Shown one piece after another: positions 31,602 to 40,142 of a DNA stretch of 64,000 bases. The translations under genes and the position numbers were made by a program. Within the stretch, counting starts at the first letter, position 1. Every line of letters starts with the position of its first letter. Under the pieces are notes generated by a model, which did no database searches, had not been told where the DNA came from, and saw only the letters and a program-made list of their open reading frames with translations. The stretch comes from Kribbella sp. VKM Ac-2568 (GTDB taxonomy: Bacteria; Actinomycetota; Actinomycetes; Propionibacteriales; Kribbellaceae): the NCBI RefSeq assembly GCF_004345365.1, contig NZ_SLVF01000009.1, forward strand, positions 186,001-250,000, given 5' to 3'.

Positions 31602-32317
31602 CGAGCGGCCCGCGGGCCGTCGAGATCTGGTGGGCGCGGCTCCGCGATGCGCGGCCGGAGTTGGCCGCAGACCTGGATGCCGCCGAAAGAGGCCGCTTGG
31701 CGGCGTACACCAGGGATGAGGACAAGGCGCGTTTCCTGCTTGGCGCCGCGGTGATCCGCAGAGTGCTCGGGCGAGATCTGGAAGTACCGCCTGCCGAAGT
31801 GCGGCTGGATCGAACGTGCCCGGACTGCGGCCGGCCGCATTGGAAGGTCGCGACCGACGGAATGCAGTTGTCGGTGTCGCATTCCGGCGACCTGGTCGCC
31901 GTCGCCTTCCATCCCCGTGCTGCGGTCGGCGTCGACGTCGAACTGGTGGATCCGACCATCGATGCGGACTCCCTGGCCGCGGTCAGCCTCTCCGAGGTGG
32001 AGGCGGATCAGTTGGCCGAAGTCGATCCAGCCGAGCGGGCGCGCGCGTTCACGCAGTACTGGACTCGCAAGGAGGCGGTCGTGAAGGCGACGGGCGACGG
32101 GGTACGCGCCGATCTGCGGAAGGTGATCGTCAGCGCGCCCGATCAGCCGGCCGCGCTGCTCGAGTGGCCCGGTTACGACGGACCCGTCCGGCTGGTGGAT
32201 CTTCCGGCGGGACAGGATTATGCGGCCGCGCTGGCCGTGCTGTCGGACGAGACCCCCGACGTGCGCTCGATCGACGCGGGCCCGCTGCTCAGCTCCGGAT
32301 CTGCCCCTCGCCGGTGA
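31598..32317 (+). CDS. 4'-phosphopantetheinyl transferase (Sfp type)
   Basis: 239 residues. It has the three expected motifs: LSVSHSGDLVAVA, VGVDVELVD (Mg-binding acids, about residue 110) and WTRKEAVVKATGDG (about residue 153). It also has a CPDCGRPH insertion typical of the subgroup. It moves the phosphopantetheine arm of CoA to carrier proteins of fatty acid, polyketide or peptide synthases. No synthase lies in the window. Translation is coupled to padR. Its 3' end overlaps convergent proA by 29 bases. Confidence 0.92.
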   Translation: MTSGPRAVEIWWARLRDARPELAADLDAAERGRLAAYTRDEDKARFLLGAAVIRRVLGRDLEVPPAEVRLDRTCPDCGRPHWKVATDGMQLSVSHSGDLVAVAFHPRAAVGVDVELVDPTIDADSLAAVSLSEVEADQLAEVDPAERARAFTQYWTRKEAVVKATGDGVRADLRKVIVSAPDQPAALLEWPGYDGPVRLVDLPAGQDYAAALAVLSDETPDVRSIDAGPLLSSGSAPRR

Positions 32318-33533
32318 CGACGTACTTCGTCGAGGTCATCTCAGGCAGCCCCATCGGTCCGCGGGCGTGCAGCTTCTGCGTCGAGATGCCGATCTCCGCG
32401 CCGAACCCGAACTCCCCACCGTCGGTGAACCGGGTGCTCGCGTTGACCACCACGGCCGCCGAGTCCACCGCCTGGACGAACCGCCGCGCGGCCGCCTGCG
32501 ACCGGGTGATGATCGCGTCGGTGTGACTCGAGCTGAACTTGCGGATGTGCTCGACCGCCGCCTCCAGCGAATCCACCACGGCGGCGGAGAGGTCCAGCGA
32601 GTGGTACTCCTTGCCGTAGTCCTCGTCGGTGGCCGCCAGGATGTCATTGCCCGCAGCAACAACCTGGGCGTCGCCGTGCACCGTCACACCGGCCTCGGCC
32701 AGCGCCGGCAGAGCCTTGGCCAGGAAGTCGTCGGCCACGGACGAGTGCACCAGCAGGGACTCCGCCGCGTTGCACACGCTCGGCCGTTGCGTCTTGGCGT
32801 TCAGCAGGATCTTGAGCGCGAGATCCAGGTCCGCGTCGGCGTCGACGTACACGTGGCAGTTGCCGACGCCCGTCTCGATCACCGGCACGGTCGACTCCGA
32901 CACCACTGTCTGGATGAGCCCCGCGCCACCCCGCGGGATCAGCACGTCGACGAGCCCGCGCGCCTGCATGAGTTCCTTGACGGCGGCCCGGTCGCCCGGC
33001 ACACCCTGGATCACGTCGGCCGGCAGTCCCGCCTCGGCCGCGGCGGAGCGCAGTACGTCGATGATCGCGGCGTTGGACTCGGCCGCGGAGGACGAGCCGC
33101 GCAGCAGGACCGCGTTGCCGGACTTCAGGCAGATGCCGGCCGCGTCGGCGGTCACGTTCGGGCGGGCCTCGTAGATGATGCCGACCACGCCGAAGGGCAC
33201 GCGCACCTGGCGGAGCTCCAGGCCGTTCGGCAGCGTGTAGCCGCGGACGACCTCGCCGACCGGGTCCACCAGGCCGGCGAGCTGCTCGAGCCCGGCGGCC
33301 ATCGCGTCCACCCGGCTGGGGTCGAGAGCCAGCCGGTCCACGGTCGACTCCGGCGTACCGGCTTCGCGCGCGGCGGCGACATCCTTCGCGTTCGCCGCGA
33401 CGATCGGCTCGGTGTTCGCGCGCAGGGCTGCCGCCATGGCGTGCAGCGCCGCGTCCTTGGTCGCGCGGGAAGCCGCCGACAACGCGTAGGAGGCCTCCCG
33501 GGCCCGCCGGCACAACTCGATGATCTCGCTCAC
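32289..33533 (-). CDS. proA: Gamma-glutamyl phosphate reductase
   Basis: 414 residues starting MSEIIELCRRAREASYALSA. Conserved ProA segments include VRVPFGVVGIIYEARPNVTA, KSGNAVLLRGSSSAAESNAA, the catalytic-cysteine region RPSVCNAAESLLVH and GPMGLPEMTSTKYVVTGEGQ. Second enzyme of proline synthesis, using NADPH. Its usual partner proB lies 10 kb away on the same strand, separated by a carboxylate-metabolism module. Confidence 0.97.
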   Translation of the reverse strand: MSEIIELCRRAREASYALSAASRATKDAALHAMAAALRANTEPIVAANAKDVAAAREAGTPESTVDRLALDPSRVDAMAAGLEQLAGLVDPVGEVVRGYTLPNGLELRQVRVPFGVVGIIYEARPNVTADAAGICLKSGNAVLLRGSSSAAESNAAIIDVLRSAAAEAGLPADVIQGVPGDRAAVKELMQARGLVDVLIPRGGAGLIQTVVSESTVPVIETGVGNCHVYVDADADLDLALKILLNAKTQRPSVCNAAESLLVHSSVADDFLAKALPALAEAGVTVHGDAQVVAAGNDILAATDEDYGKEYHSLDLSAAVVDSLEAAVEHIRKFSSSHTDAIITRSQAAARRFVQAVDSAAVVVNASTRFTDGGEFGFGAEIGISTQKLHARGPMGLPEMTSTKYVVTGEGQIRS

Positions 33534-33587
33534 CCCATCATCGTAGGGCGACCTCCCACTCCCCCGCCCACCCGTCTCAAGCGCGGC

Positions 33588-34961
33588 CTAGGCGACCCAG
33601 TAGGTCCTCGTGTTCGTGAACTCGCGGATCCCTGCCGCGGCCAACTCCCGTCCGTAGCCGCTGCGCTTGGTCCCGCCGAACGGCAGCCGCGGGTCCGACG
33701 CCACGACCGCGTTGACGAAAGCGGCCCCGGAGGTGATCTGGCGAGCGACCTCAACACCACGCGACGGTGAACCGGTCCAGATGCTGAGCCCCAGCCCGTA
33801 CTGCGTGGCGTTGGCCAGGGTGATCGCCTCCTCGACATCTGCGGCGACGGCGACCGCGGCCAGCGGGCCGAAGGTCTCCTCGTCGAAGGCAGGCATGCCC
33901 GGAGCGGTCCCGGTCAGCACGGTCGGCTCGAAGTAGTACCCGGATCCGTCGATGCTCCCGCCACCGGCGACCAGCACCGCGCCGGCCGCGACAGATTCGT
34001 CCACCTGCCGCTGCAAGGCCGCCCGCAGGTCGTCACGAGCCAGGGGGCCGACGGCGACCTCGCGATCGGTCGGATCCCCGACGGCCAGCGCCTTCACGCC
34101 CAGCACGAAGCGGTCGATGAACTCGTCGGCGACGGCCGCCTCGACGATGAACCGCTTCGCGCACACGCAACTCTGCCCGGAGTTCGCGAACCGCGCCCGT
34201 ACGGCGGCCGCCGCGGCAGCCTCGATGTCAGCATCCGCGAGGACCACGAACGCGTCCGATCCCCCGAGCTCGAGTACCGAGCGCTTCGACGCACGACCCG
34301 CGGCAGCCCCGACGGCGGCGCCGGCCCGGTTGCTCCCGGTCAGCGTGACCGCGGCGACCCGGTCGTCCGCGATCAACCCCTCGATCGTGGCCGGCACCTC
34401 CGGCTCATCCACCACCAGCGTCGTGACGAGGTGTTCGGGGAACCCGGCCTCGACGAACACCCTCTCCAGTTCCAGCGCGAACCCGGTCACGTTCGGCGAG
34501 TGCTTCAGCAGTACTCCGTTGCCAGCGGCAAGCGTCGGTACGGCGAACCGGAACACCTGCCAGGCCGGGAAGTTCCACGGCATCACCGCGAGCACCAGCC
34601 CGACCGGCTCGTACGCCACCCACGCGCGGACCCCGTCGACCGGGACCTCCTCGTCGGCCAGGATCGCGCCGCCGTTCGCCGCGTAGTACTCGGCCGTGAC
34701 GGCGGACTTCTCGATCTCGCCCTCGGCCTCCTTGATCGGCTTCCCCATCTCGGCCGTGATCAGCGCTGCCAGCCGTGCGGATTCCGACCGCAGGTGCGCA
34801 GCCAGCCGAGTCAGCGCCTGGAGACGGTTCTCGACCGGAGTACGTCCCCAAGCAGCGGCCGCAGCAGAGCCCTGTACTACGGCCTGCTCGATCTGCGCCG
34901 GGGTCATCGCCTGGTAGGTGGCGAGCGTGGATCCGTCAGCCGGGTTGATCGTGGTGATCAT
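33588..34961 (-). CDS. NAD(P)-dependent aldehyde dehydrogenase (succinate-semialdehyde type)
   Basis: 457 residues of the ALDH superfamily. The general-base glutamate is in VLELGGSDAFVV, the catalytic cysteine is in NSGQSCVCAKRF, and the end reads PFGGTKRSGYGRELAAAGIR. Sequence style fits the short succinate-semialdehyde dehydrogenase group. ATGA overlap with the cupin gene; last gene of a four-gene operon. It probably oxidises an aldehyde intermediate of the substrate brought in by the Tct system. Confidence 0.92.
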   Translation of the reverse strand: MITTINPADGSTLATYQAMTPAQIEQAVVQGSAAAAAWGRTPVENRLQALTRLAAHLRSESARLAALITAEMGKPIKEAEGEIEKSAVTAEYYAANGGAILADEEVPVDGVRAWVAYEPVGLVLAVMPWNFPAWQVFRFAVPTLAAGNGVLLKHSPNVTGFALELERVFVEAGFPEHLVTTLVVDEPEVPATIEGLIADDRVAAVTLTGSNRAGAAVGAAAGRASKRSVLELGGSDAFVVLADADIEAAAAAAVRARFANSGQSCVCAKRFIVEAAVADEFIDRFVLGVKALAVGDPTDREVAVGPLARDDLRAALQRQVDESVAAGAVLVAGGGSIDGSGYYFEPTVLTGTAPGMPAFDEETFGPLAAVAVAADVEEAITLANATQYGLGLSIWTGSPSRGVEVARQITSGAAFVNAVVASDPRLPFGGTKRSGYGRELAAAGIREFTNTRTYWVA

Positions 34962-35371
34962 CGGGTCGTCAGCCCGCCCCGGTCGCTCTCCGAGAGGTGC
35001 TCGAAGGTCTCACCGGTGGCTGTGATCGTGCGGGTGACCTCGCGGCCGCCGTACACCCAGTAGATCCGCATCGGCTCGTCGCCGCGGTTGAGGAACCGGT
35101 GCGGCACGCCCGCGGGGACCCAGGTCGCCTCGCCGGCCACCAGGTCGAAGCGTTCCCCGTCGATCTCCGCGATCGCGAGGCCCTCGATGATCAGCACGGA
35201 CTCCTCGACGTTGTGGCTGTGCACGGGCAGGCCGGTGCCGACGGCGAACACGGTCTGCCCGGTGGTGATGCGGTTGTCCTCGGCGTTCCAGCGTCCGACG
35301 TACGGGATGGTGACGACGCCGTTGCCGCGGTCGAACGGTACGACCTGGTCGGGACGGATCAGCAGGTTCAT
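34958..35371 (-). CDS. Cupin domain protein
   Basis: 137 residues. The cupin core has GLPVHSHNVEESVLIIEGLA, with the metal-binding HxH and E, and motif 2 PAGVPHRFLNRGDEPMRIYW. It may be a small dioxygenase or isomerase, or a sensor. It overlaps both neighbours by ATGA, so all four genes are translationally coupled. Confidence 0.88.
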   Translation of the reverse strand: MNLLIRPDQVVPFDRGNGVVTIPYVGRWNAEDNRITTGQTVFAVGTGLPVHSHNVEESVLIIEGLAIAEIDGERFDLVAGEATWVPAGVPHRFLNRGDEPMRIYWVYGGREVTRTITATGETFEHLSESDRGGLTTR

Positions 35372-35688
35372 CGGTGGGCCTCCGGGCTGTGGTGGTGGAA
35401 GAGCCGGCGGGCCAGGGTGTTCACCTGACTGCCGGGCACGACGTGTTCGGCGACGGCCGCGCGCCAGACCTTGAAGTGCGGCGCGGCTCGGTGCGCGTCG
35501 ACGGCCGCCTCGTCGGTGTAGGTCTCGTGCAGCGTGAAGTGGTGGTCGTCAGCGAGGTCCTGGCTGACGTCGAAGGCCAGGCAACCGGGCTCGTCGGTGA
35601 AGGAGCGCTCGGCATTGGTGCGGATGGCGTCGACGAAGGCGTCCAGGTGGCCCGGGACGACCTGCAGCGAGACGGTCAGGGTGATCAC
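35368..35688 (-). CDS. ABM-type putative quinol monooxygenase
   Basis: 106 residues of the antibiotic-biosynthesis-monooxygenase dimeric alpha-beta barrel. Typical signs are VVPGHLDAFVDAIRTNAERS, TDEPGCLAFDVSQDLADDH, HFTLHETYTDEAAVDAHRAA and PHFKVW. Proteins like YgiN oxidise quinols; others degrade aldehyde-like side products. GTG start overlapping the stop of the dehydrogenase gene (GTGA). Confidence 0.88.
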   Translation of the reverse strand: MITLTVSLQVVPGHLDAFVDAIRTNAERSFTDEPGCLAFDVSQDLADDHHFTLHETYTDEAAVDAHRAAPHFKVWRAAVAEHVVPGSQVNTLARRLFHHHSPEAHR

Positions 35689-36755
35689 GGGAGTTCGACC
35701 CCTGTCTCCGCGCTCAGCGTCGCCAGGCTCGCCCAGGTGGCGTCGGTGAGCGTGATGCCGGCGGCGGAGAGTTCGGCGTGATGGCGGTCCTCGAGTTCAC
35801 CGGGGACGAGGATCTCGTCGGCCCAGGAAGCCTTCTCGGCGGCGCGGGTCGCGTCGACGAGGGCCTCCACCCGTTCGCCGTACTCCGCTGGGTCGGCCAT
35901 CGCGGCGACATCGATGGTGAGCAGGAGATGACCGGCGCCGCTGGTCGCGTCCGGCTGGTAGGGGCCGGCCACCTCGTCGCCGAACGCGCTGCCGGTGAGC
36001 ACTCCGGCCAAGACGTCGAACATAAACGAGATGACGTATCCCTTGGGCCCCGCCATCGGGAGGATCAGGCCTTCGATCGCTGCCTGCGGGTCGGTCGTCG
36101 GGTTGCCTTCGGCATCGGCCGCCCAGCCCTCAGGGATGTCGGTCCCCCTCTCGGCCGCGAGGTAGACCTTGCCGCGGGCAACCGCCGTGTTGGCGAGGTC
36201 CATCACGACTGCGCCGTGCCGCCCGGCGGGAGCCGCGATGGACCAGGGGTTCGTGCCGATGCTCTTGTGCTTGCCGCCCCACGGAGCCATCGCCGGGCTG
36301 GCGTTCGTGCAGAGCAGGGCGACGCAGCCGGCTTCTGCCGCCCGGCGGGTGAAGTACGCCGCGGTGCCGAAGTGGCCCGAGTTGCGGACGCCGATGGAGC
36401 TCACGCCGAAACGCTTGGCTCGCTCGACACCGAGGGTGACCGCCCGCTCGGTGATGACTTGGCCGATGCCGTGGCCGCCGTCGAGCACGACCAGCGCGCC
36501 GGTGTCCCGGACGGTCCTGACCTGGGTGATCTTGCGCATCGCGCCGCTGCGGAGGCGAGCGACGTACCAGGGCAGCCGGAGCATGCCGTGCGAGGCGTGG
36601 CCCCAGAGTTCCGCCGTCACCAGGGTGTCGGCGAGCAGGTGGGAGTCCGCGGCCGGGACGCCTTCGGCGCGCAGTACGGCCTGGGTGAAGGCCAGGAGGG
36701 CGTCCGGATCCGTCCGCTGGGCGGCGGCGGGCGGGGATGCCGAAAGATGGGCCAT
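35685..36755 (-). CDS. Ldh family (malate/lactate/ureidoglycolate-type) dehydrogenase
   Basis: 356 residues from MAHLSASPPAAAQRT. Family marks are ELWGHASHGMLRLPWYVARL, RNSGHFGTAAYFTRRA with the catalytic histidine, TNPWSIAAP and a long NAD-binding insert. The Ldh_2 family oxidises 2-hydroxy acids such as malate, sulfolactate or ureidoglycolate with NAD(P). First gene of the operon; divergent from the gntR gene over a palindromic operator. Confidence 0.9.
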   Translation of the reverse strand: MAHLSASPPAAAQRTDPDALLAFTQAVLRAEGVPAADSHLLADTLVTAELWGHASHGMLRLPWYVARLRSGAMRKITQVRTVRDTGALVVLDGGHGIGQVITERAVTLGVERAKRFGVSSIGVRNSGHFGTAAYFTRRAAEAGCVALLCTNASPAMAPWGGKHKSIGTNPWSIAAPAGRHGAVVMDLANTAVARGKVYLAAERGTDIPEGWAADAEGNPTTDPQAAIEGLILPMAGPKGYVISFMFDVLAGVLTGSAFGDEVAGPYQPDATSGAGHLLLTIDVAAMADPAEYGERVEALVDATRAAEKASWADEILVPGELEDRHHAELSAAGITLTDATWASLATLSAETGVELP

Positions 36756-36796
36756 GCCTTGCTCCGATCGGGTGCGAGACTGGAGCCAGAGAAGCA

Positions 36797-36812
36797 TACT
36801 TGTATACAAGTA
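36797..36812. promoter_or_regulatory. 16-bp palindrome, likely GntR operator
   Basis: TACTTGTATACAAGTA is a perfect palindrome in the region between the divergent ldh and gntR genes, with the TTGT...ACAA core common to GntR/FadR sites. It could repress both directions. Confidence 0.75.
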
Positions 36813-36829
36813 CGCAAAGGAGAGTTCGT

Positions 36830-37486
36830 ATGACGGACAGAGTGCGGCGCGCGTCGGGCGGTCAGGTCGTGTACGCCGAACTGAAACGGCGCATCCTGTC
36901 GCTCGACCTGCCGCCGGGGCGGAGGTTGTTCGAGCCCGAGCTGTCGGCGCAGTTGCGGGTGAGCCGGACGCCGCTGCGGGAGGCGCTGCGGCTGCTGCTC
37001 GCGGAGGATCTGCTGGAGCAGTTGCCGACGGGCGGGATGGTGGTTCGCTCACTGTCGGCGGAGGAGATCGACGAGCTGTACACAGTGCGGGCGTCGCTGG
37101 AGGGGCTGATGGCGGCGGAGGCGGCCGAGCGGATGACCGACGAGGGCGCCGAGGCGCTGACGCTGCTGGTGGCGCGGAACCAGCGGCTGGTGGAGTTCGC
37201 CGACGACGCAATGAACGCCGGCCACGACTTCCACCTGAAGATCGCGGAGATCGCCCGCCACGGCTGGGCCGCCCGCCTCCACGAACAGGTAGACGGCCAG
37301 ATGGCCCGCTACCGGGCCTTCACCAACTCCTCCCAATCCCGCCGAACAGCCGCCCTCCACGAACACCAGCAAATCCTCGACTCCCTGATAGCCCGAGACG
37401 CCCCTCGCGCCCGCGCCCTGGCCGAACACCACGTCCTAGAAGCCCGCAACACAGCCCTAACCGCCATAGGCGAACGCCTCCCCTGA
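36830..37486 (+). CDS. GntR family regulator (FCD/VanR-type)
   Basis: 218 residues. The winged helix contains VYAELKRRILSLDLPPGRRL, LRVSRTPLREALRLLLAEDL and TGGMVVRSLSAEEIDELYTV. The FCD helical ligand domain follows, with metal-ligand candidates in FHLKIAEIARHGW and ALHEHQQILDSL. The ATG at 36830 has AAAGGAGA. It most likely senses the acid consumed by the adjacent operon. The codon use near the 3' end is slightly less GC-biased. Confidence 0.92.
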   Translation: MTDRVRRASGGQVVYAELKRRILSLDLPPGRRLFEPELSAQLRVSRTPLREALRLLLAEDLLEQLPTGGMVVRSLSAEEIDELYTVRASLEGLMAAEAAERMTDEGAEALTLLVARNQRLVEFADDAMNAGHDFHLKIAEIARHGWAARLHEQVDGQMARYRAFTNSSQSRRTAALHEHQQILDSLIARDAPRARALAEHHVLEARNTALTAIGERLP

Positions 37487-37674
37487 CCAGCCCACCCCAA
37501 ACGCTCAAGCCACGCACAAAGTCGGGCCTCAGCCACACACCCAGGTCACGCGCACCTTGTTGCGGTCCACCGACAGGCGAGTCGCAGACGCTTGCGTGGT
37601 CGGCGGGCAGGTCGCTCGCGGGCAGTCATCATCCGCTGGTTTCACGGTCCCCAGTCTTCTGACCTGAAGGCTTG

Positions 37675-38352
37675 TCAGCGGGGTAATGGGTGGTAGCGGC
37701 GTTCGGGGCGGCCGGCGGTGCCGTAGCGGGGGCGCATCTCGGCTCGGCCGATGGTGACGAGGTGTTCCAGGTAGCGGCGGGTGCTGCTGCGGGAGAGGCC
37801 GGTGGCTTCGGCGCAGTCGGTGGCTGACAGGCCGTCGTCGGAGGCGTTACCGAGGGCTCGTAGGACCAGGTCGGTGGTTTCCGGGCTGATCCCCTTGGGC
37901 GGCGGCACGCGGCCGCTCTGGGTGCGGAAGACCCGGTCCACCTCGTCCTGGTGCGCCTCCGTCAAATGGTGGAGTTCCGCCCAGTGAGCCGCGTAGTCCT
38001 CCAGCCGACTTCGAAGAGACTCGATCTCGAACGGCTTCACCAGATACTGGAAGACCCCACCACGCAACGCAGTACGAAGTGTGTCGAGGTCCCGCGCCGC
38101 GCTGATCACGATCACGTCCACCGGATAGTCGGCCGAGGATTCGCGGAAGCGGCGCAGTACCTCGAGTCCGCTCATGTCCGGCAGGTAGATGTCGAGCAGC
38201 ACCAGATCCGGCCGAAGCGTGCGCACTGCGGCGAGTGCCTCGGCACCCGTGCGAGCGGCACCCACCACCTCGAATCCGGGTTGACGCGCGACCACGCTCG
38301 AGTGCAACCGGGCGACCATGAAGTCGTCGTCCACGACCAGGACCTGGATCAT
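37675..38352 (-). CDS. Response regulator (CitB/DcuR type)
   Basis: 225 residues. The receiver domain starts IQVLVVDDDFMVARL, the phospho-acceptor aspartate is in DLVLLDIYLPD, and the switch lysine is in YLVKPFE. The output domain is a winged helix resembling DcuR/CitB (GLSATDCAEATGLSRSSTRR, YLEHLVTIGRAEMRPRYG). It overlaps the sensor kinase gene by ATGA. The pair should respond to external C4/C6 carboxylates and activate the divergent tct operon. Confidence 0.92.
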   Translation of the reverse strand: MIQVLVVDDDFMVARLHSSVVARQPGFEVVGAARTGAEALAAVRTLRPDLVLLDIYLPDMSGLEVLRRFRESSADYPVDVIVISAARDLDTLRTALRGGVFQYLVKPFEIESLRSRLEDYAAHWAELHHLTEAHQDEVDRVFRTQSGRVPPPKGISPETTDLVLRALGNASDDGLSATDCAEATGLSRSSTRRYLEHLVTIGRAEMRPRYGTAGRPERRYHPLPR

Positions 38353-39995
38353 GCCTGAGCCGCCGTGGCGAGCATCGGCAGCGTGGCGACGAAGACGGCG
38401 CCCGAGTCGTTGTGCACCGTCACATCGCCCCCGCGCTTGCGGCAGATCACCCGGACGAGCGCCAGCCCGATCCCATGGTCGTCATCCGACTCGCTGTACT
38501 TCGTACTGAACCCGTGCGTGAAGACCCGATGCTGCATCGCACTGTCCACTCCAGGCCCCGAGTCCCGAACCTGGATCCGTACTGCGCCCGCGTGCTCGAC
38601 CACTTCCACAGCGACAAAGGGATCCCGCGCTCCGGCAGCAGCGTCGAGCGCGTTGTCGACCAGGTTCCCGAGCACCGTGGACACGTCGGTGGCGAGTCGT
38701 TCGTCCAGGCGCGGCAGCAAGGTCGCCTGGTCGACGACGAAGCTGACCCCGCGCTCCGCCGCCTGGCTGGACTTCGCGATCAGTAAGGCCGCGACCGCGG
38801 GATCCGCCACCCGAGCAGTGACCCCGGCGGTCAGCTCGGTCTGGTCGGCCGCGATGCGCTGGATGTAGCGGCGGACGTCGTCGTACTCCCCCAGTTCGAT
38901 CAGGCCGCTGACGATATGCAACCGGTTGCTGAACTCGTGAGCCTGCGCGCGCAGGGTGTCGGTGGTATTGCGGGTCAGGTCGAGCTCGCGCTGGAGTTCG
39001 AGCAGTTCGGTGCGGTCGCGGAAGGTGGCGACCCAGCCGATGTGGCGCCCGTGGCTGCGGACCGGCATCCGGTTCAGCGTGAGCACTCGCCCGTGCAGCG
39101 GCAGGACCCGGTCGGTCGCGGGTTCCGGCCCGTCGAAGATCTCCCCCAGCCGGCCGGTGTCGTCGACCTCGACCAGTGCCCGGCCCGCAGAAGTCAGCGG
39201 GATCCCCAGCAGATGCGCCGCCTCGTCGTTGACCATGGTGATCCGCCGCTCGAGATCGACGGCGAGCACGCCCTCCTTGATCCCGTGCAGCAGGGCTTCC
39301 CGTTGCTCGACCAGACCGGTGATCTCGCGCGGCTCCAGTCCCAGCGTCTGGCGCTTGACGGTCCTTGCCAGCAGCAACGAGCCGAGTACGCCCAGCAGGC
39401 TGGCGATGCCGAGATACGTCAGCAGGTTCGGCGTCGCGGTCGCGAGGTTTGCCAGCAGGGACGGGTACTGGCGGCCGACCGCGACCACTCCGTCGGTCTC
39501 GCGGGTCTCCACGTTGATGATCGGCGCCATCGCCAGCGCCGCGCCGGTCTCCTCGTCACGCCCCATCCACGAGCGGCCGAGGAAGGCGTCGGTCTCCTGC
39601 AGCCGCGCCACGGAGGTCTGCGGCACGGGATCGGTAGACGCGATGATCCGCCGATCCCGCAGGGCGACCTTCACGTACGTCGAGCCGGAGAAGGTCCGCC
39701 CGGACTCCACCACGGACTGCGCCTGGCTGACATAGTCGGGCGCGCCGTCCGAGCCGGTGGCCCCACGTGCTCCGGCTGCGGCGGCCTCGCGGACTCCGGC
39801 GGTCACCGCCAGCCGCTCGGCCACGGCGAGCGCACGGCGGCCTTCCGTGTCGCGGAACCGGGCGTTCGACTGAGCCAGCGAAACGGCGGCCACGCCGACG
39901 AGGACGATCAGCACGATCAGCAACTGCATGGCCAGCATCCGCCCGGCCAGCGTCCACCGACGCCTGCCCAGGAACGCTCTCCACCTCGCGGTCAC
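38349..39995 (-). CDS. CitA/DcuS-type sensor histidine kinase
   Basis: 548 residues. The first transmembrane helix is MLAMQLLIVLIVLVGVAAVS, and an extracytoplasmic PAS-like (sCache) domain follows up to the second helix LLTYLGIASLLGVLGSLLLA. A cytoplasmic PAS domain and the kinase core then follow: phospho-accepting histidine in QAHEFSNRLH, N-box NLVDNALDAA and G-box DDHGIGLALV. This is the citrate/dicarboxylate sensor family. GTG at 39995 is the start; the first helix begins about 20 residues later. Confidence 0.92.
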   Translation of the reverse strand: MTARWRAFLGRRRWTLAGRMLAMQLLIVLIVLVGVAAVSLAQSNARFRDTEGRRALAVAERLAVTAGVREAAAAGARGATGSDGAPDYVSQAQSVVESGRTFSGSTYVKVALRDRRIIASTDPVPQTSVARLQETDAFLGRSWMGRDEETGAALAMAPIINVETRETDGVVAVGRQYPSLLANLATATPNLLTYLGIASLLGVLGSLLLARTVKRQTLGLEPREITGLVEQREALLHGIKEGVLAVDLERRITMVNDEAAHLLGIPLTSAGRALVEVDDTGRLGEIFDGPEPATDRVLPLHGRVLTLNRMPVRSHGRHIGWVATFRDRTELLELQRELDLTRNTTDTLRAQAHEFSNRLHIVSGLIELGEYDDVRRYIQRIAADQTELTAGVTARVADPAVAALLIAKSSQAAERGVSFVVDQATLLPRLDERLATDVSTVLGNLVDNALDAAAGARDPFVAVEVVEHAGAVRIQVRDSGPGVDSAMQHRVFTHGFSTKYSESDDDHGIGLALVRVICRKRGGDVTVHNDSGAVFVATLPMLATAAQA

Positions 39996-40039
39996 GGGTT
40001 GATTGTGCGCGGCACCGCCCGATCTGGCCAGCAGGCCGT

Positions 40040-40057
40040 GAGCACAATGAGCACAAC
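40040..40057. repeat. GAGCACAA direct repeat upstream of tctC
   Basis: GAGCACAAT at 40040-40048 is followed by GAGCACAAC at 40049-40057, and ATTGTGC (inverted) lies at 40002-40008. A plausible binding site for the response regulator in the shared 147-base region. Confidence 0.4.
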
Positions 40058-40142
40058 AGAGTTTGCGTTCGTAACGGTGACACCGGATCGGCCCCACGCC
40101 ACGCTGACGGCACCCGCTCCACCGAAGACCAAGGAGGCCCCC

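Noticed and set aside
38916..40142. Plus-strand extension of the tctC frame
   Set aside because: It runs antisense through the sensor kinase; the real start is the GTG at 40143 with a strong ribosome binding site and signal peptide.
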